Positions 12,115-27,993 of a stretch of 64,000 nt of DNA are shown here, piece by piece; position 1 is the stretch's first letter, and each line of letters begins with the position of its first letter. The translations under genes and the position numbers were made by a program. The notes below the pieces were generated by a model. The model searched no databases, had not been told where the DNA came from, and saw only the letters and a list, made by a program, of their open reading frames with translations. The stretch comes from Escarpia spicata (Eukaryota; Annelida; Polychaeta; Sabellida; Siboglinidae), in contig OZ023209.1 of NCBI GenBank assembly GCA_963995525.1, positions 11,199,152 to 11,263,151 of the forward strand, in the 5' to 3' direction.

Positions 12115-12200
12115 CTTGAACCTCGCTATTAAGGTCACCTTCGGGACTAAGCTAAAGTGATCTGAATGGTGAGGTGATCGTATTAGTGAAAATATTTGTC
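12115..12200. mobile_element. Possible pogo/Tigger-type transposon end
   Basis: TACACTTGAACCTCGCTATT, then AAGGTCACCTTCGGGAC and GGTGATCGTATTAG, resembles the start of pogo/Tigger-type MITEs (CAGTNGAACCTC...). No opposite end was found, so this is a fragment at best. Confidence 0.35.
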
Positions 12201-12774
12201 TATACTTTCCTGCTACAGAAATAATTTGGGACTGTCCCAGGGCTTTAAAAAAAAATCGCCTCCACGCCCCCTATTACTTGGGGTACAGAAAACCATATTT
12301 CTACCTTCCAATTCCACACACCTTTCACAGTCGGCAACACTTACACATTAATTGTCAAGGACATTTACATTTCCACCCGCCATTGACGCTCGCCACAAAA
12401 ACAAACATTCACGCTCACATTTAATGGGCGAGGCAGAACTATATGTTTGGCCCCCAGAGAAATTCCAGGGGCACCTGTGCCCCTGTTCCCGCGTCTATGA
12501 GGTCCATATTCTTTCTCAAATGTGATGAATTAAAACACCCGTCCGCTGTCAGAATATGATATACTGGAGTGAGTAATGTCTACTGGAAACGTGTACCAGA
12601 ACTACGTAGAGTGCGAACCAATATGGTTCGGATTATTCATAATTATAATAAAGAAGTCGTTCATAAATTACCGTTCGATCACTCACATTGCACTAGCGAT
12701 AAAGCACAACAGTCAGTATTTCAGCCTGACTTATCTTGTTATTTGAATGGTGAACCCTACTGACATTGAATTGA
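12201..12774. other. Mostly unassigned; possible hAT-like terminus at 12430-12500
   Basis: GCACCTGTGCCCCTGTTCCC, then GCGTCTATG near 12470-12500 has the G/C-run form of hAT-type ends read from the minus strand. No partner end or transposase lies nearby. The rest is AT-rich with no gene. Confidence 0.3.
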
Positions 12775-12779
12775 GAATA

Positions 12780-13310
12780 ACTTGGACTCGGAGGTCATCG
12801 ACTTGATAATTGACTTGGACTTGGATGTCATTGACATGATAATTGACTTGGACTTGGAGGTCATTGACATGATATTTGACTTGGACTTGGAGGTCATTGA
12901 CATGATAATTGACTTGGACTTGGAGGTCATCGACTTGATATTTGACTTGGACTTGGAGGTCATTGACATGATATTTGACTTGGACTTGGAGGTCATTGAC
13001 ATGATATTTGACTTGGACTTGGAGGTCATTTACATGATATTTGACTTGGACTTGGAGGTCATTGACATGATATTTGACTTGGACTTGGAGGTCATTGACA
13101 TTATATTTGACTTGGACTTGGAGGTCATTGACATGATATTTGACTTGGACATGGAGGTCATTGACATGATATTTGACTTGGACTTGGAGTCCATTGACTT
13201 TAGATTTGACTTGGACTTGGAAATGATTGACTTGATATTTGACTTGCACGTGGAGGTTATTGACTTGATATTCCACTTGGGCAAGGAGGTCATTGACTTG
13301 ATACATGATG
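12780..13310. repeat. 33-bp minisatellite, 16 units
   Basis: The unit is 33 bp and starts GAGGTCATTGACATGATATT. One plus-strand frame reads 16 consecutive 11-residue units (EVIDMIFDLDL and variants), and two minus-strand frames are also open. The last three units are diverged, as is usual at array edges. The frame has no flanking coding sequence, so I treat it as satellite DNA and not as a gene. Confidence 0.95.
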
Positions 13311-15179
13311 CATTGGCTACTGAAAATGTATTACAAGTGGGTTCGGTTAAATACAACGTGAAACGCAGTCATACACATTTTAAAACTGAGTATTTCCTAA
13401 TGTAAACATGAACGCAACGTTGTGCACGTAAGCTTATTATTTGATAATTCTGCTCCAATGTGTGTCTAGCGCCACCCGGAAGGTGGGGATATTTGCTAGT
13501 GTTATGAACACGAGAGCACCGTTTGTAGGCTTATTTCTAGATACCAGCGTCACGAGTGTATCGGCAGACTTATTCAGCGAACACATGTACACTTTTTAAT
13601 GTTATATTATTTTACAGGTAAATTATATTTCATTAATTCATTAATTATTTATATTTAATTATTATAATTTCCTTATTGCTCATTGAAAATCACGCTGCAA
13701 ACGCGGCATGCTCACCATCGTGAAACAGAGCTATTACTACTGCTACTGTATGTATAAAATGAGAACTCGACACAAGGCTAGACACAGATTGGTCTGAATA
13801 ACATCATGCGGCTTGTGCCCGTGAGCGAGGCAGCTTGATGATAGAAATGTGAGGGTGTGCGTGCGTGTGTATGTGTGTGCGTGCGTGCGTGCGTGTGTGT
13901 AATGTTCCATATATTAAAATTATAATTTACTTACATATGAACTGATGAGTAGTAGATTTTGAGAGACACAATTATGCCAAATTCGTTTACTTTACCAAAT
14001 ATAATAGACGTATGCACCATATTAAATTTCTACGTATGTCATCAACATTATCGTAATCAATAACCGTACGTAACATTATCTGGATTGTTGTGTGGGTTCT
14101 ACAGTCGAATATGCATAAACATTTATTTGTACAATACCAATGAGTGTACAAACTACGCGCTTGGTCAAAACAATTAGTGCTGGGTGAAACGCTGAAGAAC
14201 CACGTGAACGCGTTTCCAAGTCAGCACACACAGGCTTGATTTTCTACAATAAATTTGCGACATGTTACAATGTGTATATTTACTGTCATTGACACTAATG
14301 TGTGACTTGCAGTGCATGATAGATAAGCTATTTCATTGATGGATGAAACAGTTGAAGAACAAATCTGGGCAAATTTATCATATGTCTAAATCGACTAAAA
14401 CACGTTGCTATTAAGGAGACTATCAATGGCCTATTCGACATTACGCGTGCCGTCGCAATCTCTATAATTAAAATCAATGAATGCAGGTTTGTCTTGGCAA
14501 AAAGAGAGGATGGATAACCACGGTGATGGGATCAGGTGACAGCTGAAGTACAACTTCCTACGCATTAAAAGATGAAGAGCAAAAAACAGTTCGCCTACCT
14601 GCCGCCTGTCGACAAAGATTAGCGTAGTTGATTTATGGCTGCCATAACGAAGTGATTGGAACACACTGTAAAGGATTGCCCATCATACAAAGTCACGGCG
14701 TTCACGTTTACTTTAAGAAAAGTAAGTCTTCAATTATCTGGAAGCAAATATCATTGGTAATTATTTGAGTGAAGGTCAACCATCGAGTGACATCTAAACA
14801 TCGATCCGCTCCGAAAATAGTTTAGTAGGTTTTCATTTATTGTAAATATATATAGGTGAACCGAAACATATTATTACTTGTTGTTCCACTATTTCTATTT
14901 AAGGACCATGTTTTTTTCTGTGAAATATCATTTGCGTTAGATGGAAAGTATAATTGTTATTTTCTTTTTATTATGAAATGTAGGGCAATCTTTCCAAGAA
15001 CCTTTGCAACTAAAATGTTTATGACTCCTACAACAGCTACCTCTGGCCTTTGTACGAGTTTCCAGTACCATGTTAAACATTGATTTAACACTGCTACCTG
15101 CATTTAATACATGCAGTTTATTTATTGGTTGTCGTTTTTGCTTTCCTTTTTTAAATACTTGCGTAATCATGTTTCTTTA
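13311..15179. other. AT-rich interval with a GT/GC microsatellite at 13851-13903
   Basis: The only structured part is (GTGC/GTGT)n at about 13851-13903. Small frames at 14431-14664 and 14856-15170 lie on both strands and are not supported. Confidence 0.5.
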
Positions 15180-15355
15180 AATCATTACCTTGTTGATATT
15201 GGTACAAACAATAATTCCAGGTTCCTGATTCAGTGTTCCCTTACTAGATTTATAATGATGCGTGTTCCATCTAGCTTTATTATTTCTTTAAATTTGAAAA
15301 CAATATTTCTATCAATATGTTTTATAACCATTCAACATTTTGAATACATCGTTGA
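15180..15355 (-). mobile_element. Degenerate CR1-like LINE fragment
   Basis: The phrases ACAATATTTCTATCAATATG and TTTTATAACCATTCAACATT closely follow the minus-strand CR1 copy at about 50375-50420. The fragment abuts the SINE that starts at about 15357. It is too decayed to read as protein. Confidence 0.6.
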
Positions 15356-15356
15356 T

Positions 15357-15682
15357 TGGTTGATGCAGCGGCTAGAACACCTGACTCTGTATAGCGAGAA
15401 CACGCTTTCGAATCCTGCCGTTTCGAACATTGGGCAAGTTCGTTCACTCTACGGTGTTCCAGTTCACGCAGCTGTATTAGTGAGTACCTGGCTATAGATA
15501 GTGGGAGGTATTTGTATACGAATACAGTGTTCGTGCATTAATTGCAGCGTGTCTGAATTGTTCCCAGAGAAGATGAGATGGCGTTCAATTGAACAGGTCT
15601 GCCGGTGACGAAAGTGGAAAGCGCTGTGAGCAGTTCTACAAGGACTGGATACTGCGATATATAAGAACTCGCCTTTACTGTC
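15357..15682 (+). mobile_element. tRNA-derived SINE, nearly full length
   Basis: The head carries RNA polymerase III boxes: an A-box-like GCAGCGGCTAGAACACC at about 15365 and a B-box-like GCTTTCGAATCC at 15404-15415. A body of about 180 bp follows. The 3' tail reads GGAAAGCGCTGTGAGCAG, then TGGATACTGCGATATATAAG. Body and tail match the copy at 34880-35165 (minus), and the tail matches 24224-24300. Such AAAGCGC...GCGCTATATAA tails are shared with L2-type LINEs, which probably supply the reverse transcriptase. Confidence 0.8.
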
Positions 15683-16214
15683 TGTACCATGCGCTGCCGT
15701 TTTGTGGAGGCGTTCGGAGTGCTGCCATTTGTTAACCAACGATAGGCCACAATGGCCATTTGTTTTCATCACGGCGGAGTGTATTTCGGTGTTAATGTCA
15801 ATGTTACACAACATGCCACCGTGTCCTTTCAGCCAGCACGTCCCCAGGCGGGTTTAATCTAGTGTTCTGATTGAGTCGACGGTCACCGCCAATAAGACAC
15901 GCGGGCTCTCACCGCAATTACCTTGATGAACACATGTGTAATACGCCGTGTATCAATTTCCAGGGAAGACCAGCGCGGGCTAGCATCAATGTGAGGCTTT
16001 CGTGGAAAGGCGGAAAACAGTCGTCCAGATTCCTGTATAGGTTATGGCATTCTAATTCGCGTCGGTCCCTTGAGAAGTCTCATCATGCATTGCGCGGGAC
16101 GCCAAGTTAATTAGTTGCATTAGCATAATACGGTTGGAAATATAATTGTTATGACACGTTGTTTACGAGTTCAAGAACTGCAGCTGCACCGGCCACTGCG
16201 TGTTGTTCCGCGTG
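15683..16214. other. No recognised feature
   Basis: Mixed sequence without repeat units. A 79-codon plus-strand frame at 15871-16110 matches nothing I know. Confidence 0.45.
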
Positions 16215-16600
16215 GATCGCTAAGGTTCTAAGGTGTGAAACCCCTAGAAGTTTACGTTGGGAAACCCCTCTTTGTAGGGGCCTACCTTGTGAAACACCTC
16301 TAGGCATGGGCCCACTTTGGGAAACCCTTCTACATAGGGGCCTACGTTGGCAGGCCTCTGTATCCAAGGGCCTACGGTGGGAAACCTCTGTCTAGGAACC
16401 CACGTGGGAAGGCCACTCTATGTAGGGGACCTCTCTGTCTACGGACCTGCGTTGCGATACCCCTCTATCTTAGGTTCTTTGTTGGGAAACCCTCTTTATC
16501 GGTGTCTAATTTGGGAGGTCTATCATTCTAGGGACCTACGTGGAAAACCTCTTTATCTAGGGATCTACTTTGGGATGCCTCCTTATCTAGGGGAGTACAA
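16215..16600. repeat. Degenerate 30-bp minisatellite, about 12 units
   Basis: Units such as GAAACCCCTCTTTGTAGGGG + CCTACCTTGT repeat every 30 bp with much substitution (CCTACGTTGG, CCCACTTTGG, TCTACTTTGG). Period and phrase order are clear to about 16400 and fade after that. Confidence 0.85.
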
Positions 16601-20599
<3,999 letters not shown>

Positions 20600-20600
<1 letters not shown>

Positions 20601-23180
20601 TAACATGCCAACACTACCACATGTCATTTTATACAAACAATACCACACGCCATCTTATATCAATACTACCACACGTCATCTTATACTAACACTACCACAC
20701 ATCATCTTATACTAACACTACCACACGTCATCTTATACTAACACTACCACACGTCAGCTTATATCAACACTACCACAAGTCATCTTATACTAACACTACC
20801 ACACATCATCTTATACTAACACTACCACACGTCATCTTATACTAACACTACCACACATCATCTTATACTAACACTACCACACGTGATCTTATACTAACAC
20901 TAACACACATCATCTTATACTAACATTAACACACATCATCTTATACTAACACTACCACACGTCATCTTATACTGACACTACCACAAGTCATCTTATACTA
21001 ACACTAACACACATCATCTTATACTAACACTACCACACGTCATCTTATACTAACACTACCACACGTCATCTTATACTAACACTACCACACGTCATCTTAT
21101 ACTAACACTAACACACATCATCTTATACTAACACTACCACACGTGATATTATACTAACACTACCACACGTCATCTTATACTAACACTAACACACATCATC
21201 TTATACTAACACTACCACACGTCATATTATACTAACACTAACACACATCATCTTATACTAACACTAACACACATCATCTTATACTAACACTACCATACGT
21301 CATCTTATACTAACACTACCACACGTGATCTTATACTAACACTACCACACGTCATCTTATACTAACACTAACACACATCATCTTATACTAACACTACCAC
21401 ACGTCATATTATACTAACACTACCACACGTCATATTATACTAACACTAACACACATCATCTTATACTAACACTAACACACATCATCTTATACTAACACTA
21501 CCATACGTCATCTTATACTAACACTACCACACGTCATCTTATACTAACACTAATACACATCATCTTATACTAACACTAATACACATCATCTTATACTAAC
21601 ACTACCACACGTCATCTTATACTAACACTAACACACATCATCTTATACTAACACTACCACACGTGATCTTATACTAACACTACCACACGTCATCTTATAC
21701 TAACACTACCACACATCATCTTATACTAACACTACCACACATCATCTTATACTAACACTACCACACGTCATCTTATACTAACACTACCACACGTCATCTT
21801 ATACTAACACTACCACACGTCATCTTATACTAACACTACCACACGTCATCTTATACTAACACTACCACACGTCATCTTATACTAACACTACCACACGTCA
21901 TCTTATACTAACACTACCACACGTCATCTTATACTAACACTACCACACATCATCTTATATTAACACTACCACACATCATCTTATACTAACACTACCACAC
22001 GTCATCTTATACTAACACTAACACACATCATCTTATACTAACACTACCACACGTGATCTTATACTAACACTACCACACGTCATATTATACTAACACTACC
22101 ACACATCATCTTATACTAACACTACCACACATCATCTTATACTAACACTACCACACATCATCTTATACTAACACTACCACACGTCATCTTATACTAACAC
22201 TAACACACATCATCTTATACTAACACTACCACACGTCATCTTATACTAACACTACCACACGTCATCTTATACTAACACTACCACACATCATCTTATACTA
22301 ACACTACCACACATCATCTTATACTAACACTACCACACGTCATCTTATACTAACACTAACACACATCATCTTATACTAACACTACCACACATCATCTTAT
22401 ACTAACACTACCACACGTCATCTTATACTAACACTACCACACATCATCTTATACTAACACTAACACACATCATCTTATACTAACACAACCACACATCATC
22501 TTATACTAACACTACCACACGTCATCTTATACTAACACTACTACACGTCATCTTATACTAACACTAACACACATCATCTTATACTAACACTACCACACGT
22601 CATCTTATACTAACACTACCACACGTCATCTTATACTAACACTACCACACGTCATCTTATACTAACACTAACACACATCATCTTATACTAACACTACCAC
22701 ACGTGATCTTATATCAATACTACCACACGTCATCTTATACTAACACTACCACACGTAATCTTATATCAACACTACCACACGTCATCTTATACTAACACTA
22801 CCACACGTCATCCTATGCCAACACTACCACACGTCATTTTATATCAACACTACCACGCGTCATCTCATATCAACTCTACCACACGTCTTCTTATATCAAC
22901 TCTACCACACGTCATCTTTTGTCAACACTACCACACGTCATGTTATACCAACACTACCACACGTCATCTTATAGCAACATTACCACACGTTATCTTATAC
23001 AAACACTACTACACGTCATATTATACCAACATTACCACAATTCATCTTATGCCAACACTTCCATACAAACACACACACCACCTTAGCCAAACATTACCAT
23101 ACGTCACCTCATTCCTAACACTACCATACGTCATCTCATGCCAACACTACCTTACGTCATCTCATGCCAACACTACCAAA
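20600..23180. repeat. Large 26-bp minisatellite, about 98 units
   Basis: The consensus unit is ACACTACCACACGTCATCTT + ATACTA (26 bp). Linked variants occur: CTACCACACGTC versus CTAACACACATC, plus GTGATC, CATACG and ATATTA forms. The central part is highly homogeneous, while the first about 150 bp and the last about 400 bp are diverged. A block with the rare CCATACGT variant recurs 208 bp apart (about 21293 and 21501), showing duplication of an eight-unit block. Confidence 0.98.
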
Positions 23181-23734
23181 CATTATATTATATAACCACA
23201 TGTCGTCTTACGCTGCACTGCCGCATATGATCTTATAAAATTACAGTAACATAAGTAATCGTATGCGAACGTACGTTATGGCCAGCAACCCGCTATCGGA
23301 AGAGTGAAAGTGACCACACATAAAATGCGACTTGAAATACGACTCATCATGAAGCACTGGACCAACGCTTGTATATGTCACTGAGCATGTTGCCGCAAGG
23401 GGTGTTCACCCGGAGCCGACCGACTAAACCAGACTACGACCAATGCAACAAAGTATATACATATACATATATGTGAGACAAGTGTATATTGTACGCCGCT
23501 GGAAGCTTCCATGTGCTCATAGCGTAAGCTTGCTCCCCTTTCTACAACCTAGCTAGCAAGATATGCAGCTAGCTACCTGTCTCACTGCCTCCATGCCCCC
23601 TCCCTCCATGCCTTCCCCCGTACTCCTTCCCTCTCTTCAAACATCCTTTCCTCCTTACGTCCTTGCTTCCCTACGCCCCTCCAGCTCTATCCCTTCCCAC
23701 CTCCCTCCCTTCCCTCCATGTTTTACTCACGCAT
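23181..23734. other. No recognised feature
   Basis: From 23580 on the strand becomes CCTCC/CTTCC-rich, a pyrimidine tract leading into the CACT array. No gene is seen. Confidence 0.5.
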
Positions 23735-24223
23735 GCATTCACTCACTCACTCACTCACTCACTCACTCACTCACTCACTCACTCACTCACTCACTCACTC
23801 ACTCACTCACTCACTCACTCACTCACTCACTCACTCACTCACTCACTCACTCACTCACTCACTCACTCACTCACTCACTCACCCACTCACCCACTCACCC
23901 ACTCACCCACTCACCCACTCACCCACTCTCTCACTCTCTCACTCTCTCACTCTCTCACTCACTCACTCACTCACTCACTCACTCACTCACTCACTCACTC
24001 ACTCACTCACTCACACACTCACTCACTCACTCGCTGTCTCGCTGTCTCGCTCGCTCGCTCACTCACTCACTCACTCACTCACTCACTCACTCACTCACTC
24101 ACTCACTCACTCACTCACTCACTCACTCACTCACTCACTCACTCACTCACTCACTCACTCACTCACTCACTCACTCACTCACTCACTCACTCACTCACTC
24201 ACTCACTCACTCACTCACTCACT
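23735..24223. repeat. (CACT)n tetranucleotide array, about 120 units
   Basis: Mostly pure CACT. A CCACT block at about 23878-23925, a TCTCACT block at about 23925-23957 and a GCTC/GTCTCG block at about 24030-24058 break the array. All three frames are open (THSLTHSL), which is an artefact of the tetranucleotide. Confidence 0.98.
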
Positions 24224-24324
24224 GGGAGTAAAGTGTAAAGCGCTTTGAGCAATCCTGAGGACAAGGTATTGCGCTATATAAGAACTTACTTACATTTTAC
24301 TGACTGACTGACTGACTGACTGAT
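24224..24324 (+). mobile_element. SINE/L2-type 3' tail with (CTGA)n end
   Basis: GGGAGTAAAGTGTAAAGCGC, then TTTGAGCAATCCTGAGGACA and TATTGCGCTATATAAG matches the 3' part of the SINEs at 15357 and 34880. It ends in ACTTACTTAC and six CTGA units. The upstream body is missing and replaced by the CACT array. Confidence 0.8.
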
Positions 24325-24874
24325 TAGTCCAGTAAAATTGACGATGACCCGGACATTTTTGTTAAAAAGCAAATTTTTGTGTGACCAGTAGGGTTTCCTG
24401 AACTTCCAAGAAAACAACAAAAATCAACCCTGGGAAACTTTGGTTTTACCCCAATCCTTGTTTTGGGGGTGTTTCGGTCCAATATCGAAGTAACATTTTT
24501 TGTTTGCGTTTGTCAATCATATTTTTAACTGTTTGATTTATTGGTTAATACGTTTGTAATGATATGCATACTGGTCAATTAAACCACACATTAATTATCG
24601 AGTTTAATTAATCAAGTAAGTAATTAATCAATTAAGTAATTAATCCATTAATTAGTAATATATTTCTTATATAGCACTCCGTCCCAAACTTTTTTGTGGG
24701 ATTTAATTAACATCTTAACTAAGATCACATGAATGTCACTTATACCCTAAACAGAGAATGGTATAGCATTCAAACTTGAATATTAATAGGATATATCATA
24801 AATGTCCTACCTGTAATCTTCTAATACATTATTTGTTAAACATCATCATCAGCATTGTCATCGTAGTCACTGTG

Positions 24875-25290
24875 GGGTAGCTGTACCAGAGTTGGGCCGT
24901 TTGCGCACTGTCCTTGACATTTGCAGTGGAAGCTACAGGCAAGATGCTTCTAAGAGCAGTTGCAAGACACACACACATTATCTTGGCGCTTGCAAGAGCA
25001 ACGGATCTCTTGTAGAAGATGTTCGGGTGCTGGTTCTTTGTCTGTGATGACGGGCACTAATGAGTGTGCGTCACAGTGGAAGCCATAGTTCTTTTTGTTC
25101 AATACCATCTTCAGATTAACCCAAGTAGAAACCTGTAGGTGCACTCTGTGTGAATGGAAGTAGCATGCTCGACTTGTCGGCGGCATTCTTTCAATGGCGA
25201 CATATTTTGATGAAATTATGTGCATGTATCGTAGATCGTCGAGACTTACATTTGAGTTGCTTTTGGTGTACAGCGAAACCATAGACCGCT
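24875..25290 (-). pseudogene. C-terminal part of the element-encoded PIN/FEN-like and Cys-rich protein
   Basis: The minus-strand frame from about 25290 reads SLYTKSNSNVSLDDLRYMHI, then IERMPPTSRACYFHSHRVHL, PVITDKEPAPEHLLQEIRCS and a Cys-rich tail: CSCKRQDNVCVSCNCS, an in-frame TAG at 24950-24952, then ACSFHCKCQGQCANGP to about 24875. CxC clusters of this sort end a family of uncharacterised invertebrate proteins that carry the N-terminal part found here at 28 kb. The Cys spacing suggests metal binding. The stop inside the Cys cluster would remove the last CxC pairs. Confidence 0.7.
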
Positions 25291-25317
25291 CCCAGCTGTT
25301 GCAATGTCGGCACTCGA

Positions 25318-27985
25318 TGCAGTGATCTTCTTCTTCTTCTTCATTTCAGCATATCTCTGCGAGACGTAGCTGCCCAGATGGTCCCACGATACGCTGCTCT
25401 GTCTGCCGTTTGTCTCCCTGCTCTCACGATGTCGTCTTTCAGCCAGTTGCTGATGTCCTGCTCCCATCTTCTCCTTGATCTTCCCCTTCCTCTCTTTCCC
25501 TCTACTTTGCCTTCTAGGACAGTTTTCTCTAAGGAATTATGTCTTTTTATGTGTCCAAAATAACTCAGTTTTAGTCCTTTTATTCTGTTCACTAGTTGGC
25601 AGTTCTTTATGTCAATTTTTTAAAGGATCTCTGCATTGGTTGTTCTTGTTATCCTTAGGACTTTTTTATAGCATTTCATCTCAAACGCTTGTATTCTTCT
25701 CATGTCTTCTTTGTTCAGTGTCCACGTTTCGCTCACGTACAGAGCTGTTGGGAAAACGCAGGTTTTTAAAATTCTTATCTTTGTTGGTATGTTTTGTCCT
25801 TTCCATACATTGTTCAGATTATTTAGTTTCTGCGTTGTTATGGCTATTCTTCTTCTGATCTCTGATGATGTCTTGCCGTCTCCTTGTAGTCTTGCTCCAA
25901 GGTATTCGTAGTGGTTCACATTTTCAACTTGCTCCCCGTTGATTGCAATTTCTGTTTTTACAATGCATTTGTCAGTGTCCATGATCTTTGTTTTCTTCAC
26001 ATTAAGTAACAAGCCCTTTTTCTCACTGTGTTCTTTTACAGACATGATTAGGTTTGTTAAGCCGATTGTTGTAGTGGACAGGAGTGCGGTATCGTCTGCG
26101 TAAGGTAGGTCTCTGATTCTATGTCCATGAATATTCACTTCATCGTATCTTGTACTTCTGTCATCTAATTCTACATCTCTCATTATGTCTTCTGTGTAGA
26201 GGTTGAATAGGTATGGAAATAAAATACATCCTTGTCTTACTCCTTTTCCCACTGTAAAAGTTTCTGTAGTTGTGTTTTCCAGCCTGACTACTGCTTGTTG
26301 GTTGCTATAAAGTGATTTTAAGAGGGCGATTATCTTTGGGTGGAAGTTCATGTCGCTGAGCGTTTTCCACATCATCTGATGATTCACACAGTCGAAAGCC
26401 TTGGATTAGTCGATGAAGCATATTCTTAGATCATTATCTATCTCTCCGAATTTCTGTATCAACATTCTCAGATTGAATATGTGGTCCCTTGTGCCTCTGT
26501 TTTTTCTGAAGCCTGCCTGTGTACTGCTCACTTCCATTTCCACTTTATCTTGCATTCTTTTCATTATGATTTTCAGCAATATTTTGCTTGCATGGCTAAT
26601 GAGTGATATGGTTCTGTTGTTGGAGCATAGCTGTAGGTCTCCTTTCTTTGGTAATGGGATGTATATTGATTTCTTCCAGTCGTCTGGCCATTTTCCACTC
26701 TACCATATTTTCTTACACACTGCATGGTATATGTCTATTCCTTCTTCTTCCACTGCTTTTATAATTTCTGCCTGTATGCTGTCGCACCCAGGGCTTTTCC
26801 CATCTTTTAGACTATTAATGGCCCATTTCACCTCATCTCTTAATGGTTCGAGATCGTCCTCGTCTTGGTCTTCGTTTCCCATATCAGGAGGGTCGTTGTT
26901 GTCTCCATCTCGTGCATACATATTTTCACAATATTCTTTCCATCTTTTGGCTATGTCTTCTGCATCAGTCAGAATTTTCCCATTTTTATCTTTGATGACA
27001 CTGAGTCTGGGCTGGAATGTATCTGTCATGTTCTTTATTTCTTTAAACATTTCTTGGTTTCGGTTTTCTGCCACACAGTCCTCTATTTTCTTACACTTGG
27101 CTTCTATATACTTTTGTTTGTCCCATTTGCACTTTTCCTTGTAACCTTATGCTCAGAATTCTGTCATTTACTGGTTTGTATCCAAGTACTGTATTTGCTA
27201 TTTGTTTACTTAGATATATTGCTACGCCTCCTTGTCCTGCCTTTGCCCGTCCGGAGTATATGAATTTCCCTCCTGTGTGTGGTGTAAAATGACCTTGTCC
27301 CGCCCATCTGTGTTCTGCTATTCCTAGGACACTTATATTGTTTTGTTTCGCTTCTTCTATAACATTGTCCATTTTTCCAGCCGCCATGCTGAGGACATTC
27401 CAAGTTGCTATTCTCGTTTTGTTTTTTAGCCATCCACCGAACTTCTTTCCCTTCTCCGCACAGTCGAGCAAATTGCCTTCATCAGCTTGAGTAGTACTCC
27501 CTGTTGCTTCTGGCTCTTCCCCAATAGCCATTAGGGACTCTTCTGGCTTGGGGGACTCACCACCAAGTCCCATATCGATTCTCTTTGCAATCATGATTTC
27601 ATCTGGGTTTTTGGCAGTGTACATTCCAGTAGTTTGCCATTGCTTTCTGGACGGTTCTGGCCGCTTATCATTCTAAATCCCTGATGCGCCCTTGGCCCGA
27701 CACCAGGCCTTTCCACCTCCCGCCTTCGTAGCCGTTGACCTCTGGAGATTCATCCGCCTACTCAGCCGACAGATGTATGTACTAATAGGGGGGACAGCCC
27801 TTCGGAAAGGCACTCACATAGTTTGGCCGGCCAGCCAAAGCTGTTGCCCGGAGTGTGGCGCTGCCGTACACATGCAGACACTAGGAGCCATATGTGAGCT
27901 AGACAAGGAGGGGGAACCAAATAGGATCCTGACCGTCCTGTGTGGGACGTGGCTGTCATTCACCGTGAGGTACTATCCATTACCC
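25318..27985 (-). mobile_element. RTE (BovB-like) non-LTR retrotransposon, internally deleted
   Basis: Read on the minus strand. A GC-rich leader (about 27985-27630) is followed by endonuclease start motifs (RIATWNVLSMAAGKMDNVIE, LGIAEHRWAGQG, NDRILSIRLQG). Near 27140-27150 the frame jumps to a pre-RT linker (QEMFKEIKNM), so the second half of the endonuclease is deleted. The RT follows: KSPGCDSIQAEIIKA, KWPDDWKKS, CFID-stop-SKAFDCVNH, GKGVRQGCILFPYLFNLYTE, DLPYADDTALLS, and the C-terminal GHIKRHNSLEKTVLEGKVEG and RRWEQDISNWL. The 3' end is a (GAA)n-type tail (TTC on plus, 25328-25341). Catalytic YADD is intact, but in-frame stops at 26406-26408 and about 26700 and the endonuclease deletion make it dead. 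Confidence 0.92.
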
Positions 27986-27993
27986 TCCTTATC

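Noticed and set aside
23563..24248. Three overlapping THSL-repeat frames up to 222 codons
   Set aside because: All frames of a CACT tetranucleotide are open and give the same peptide; this is simple repeat.
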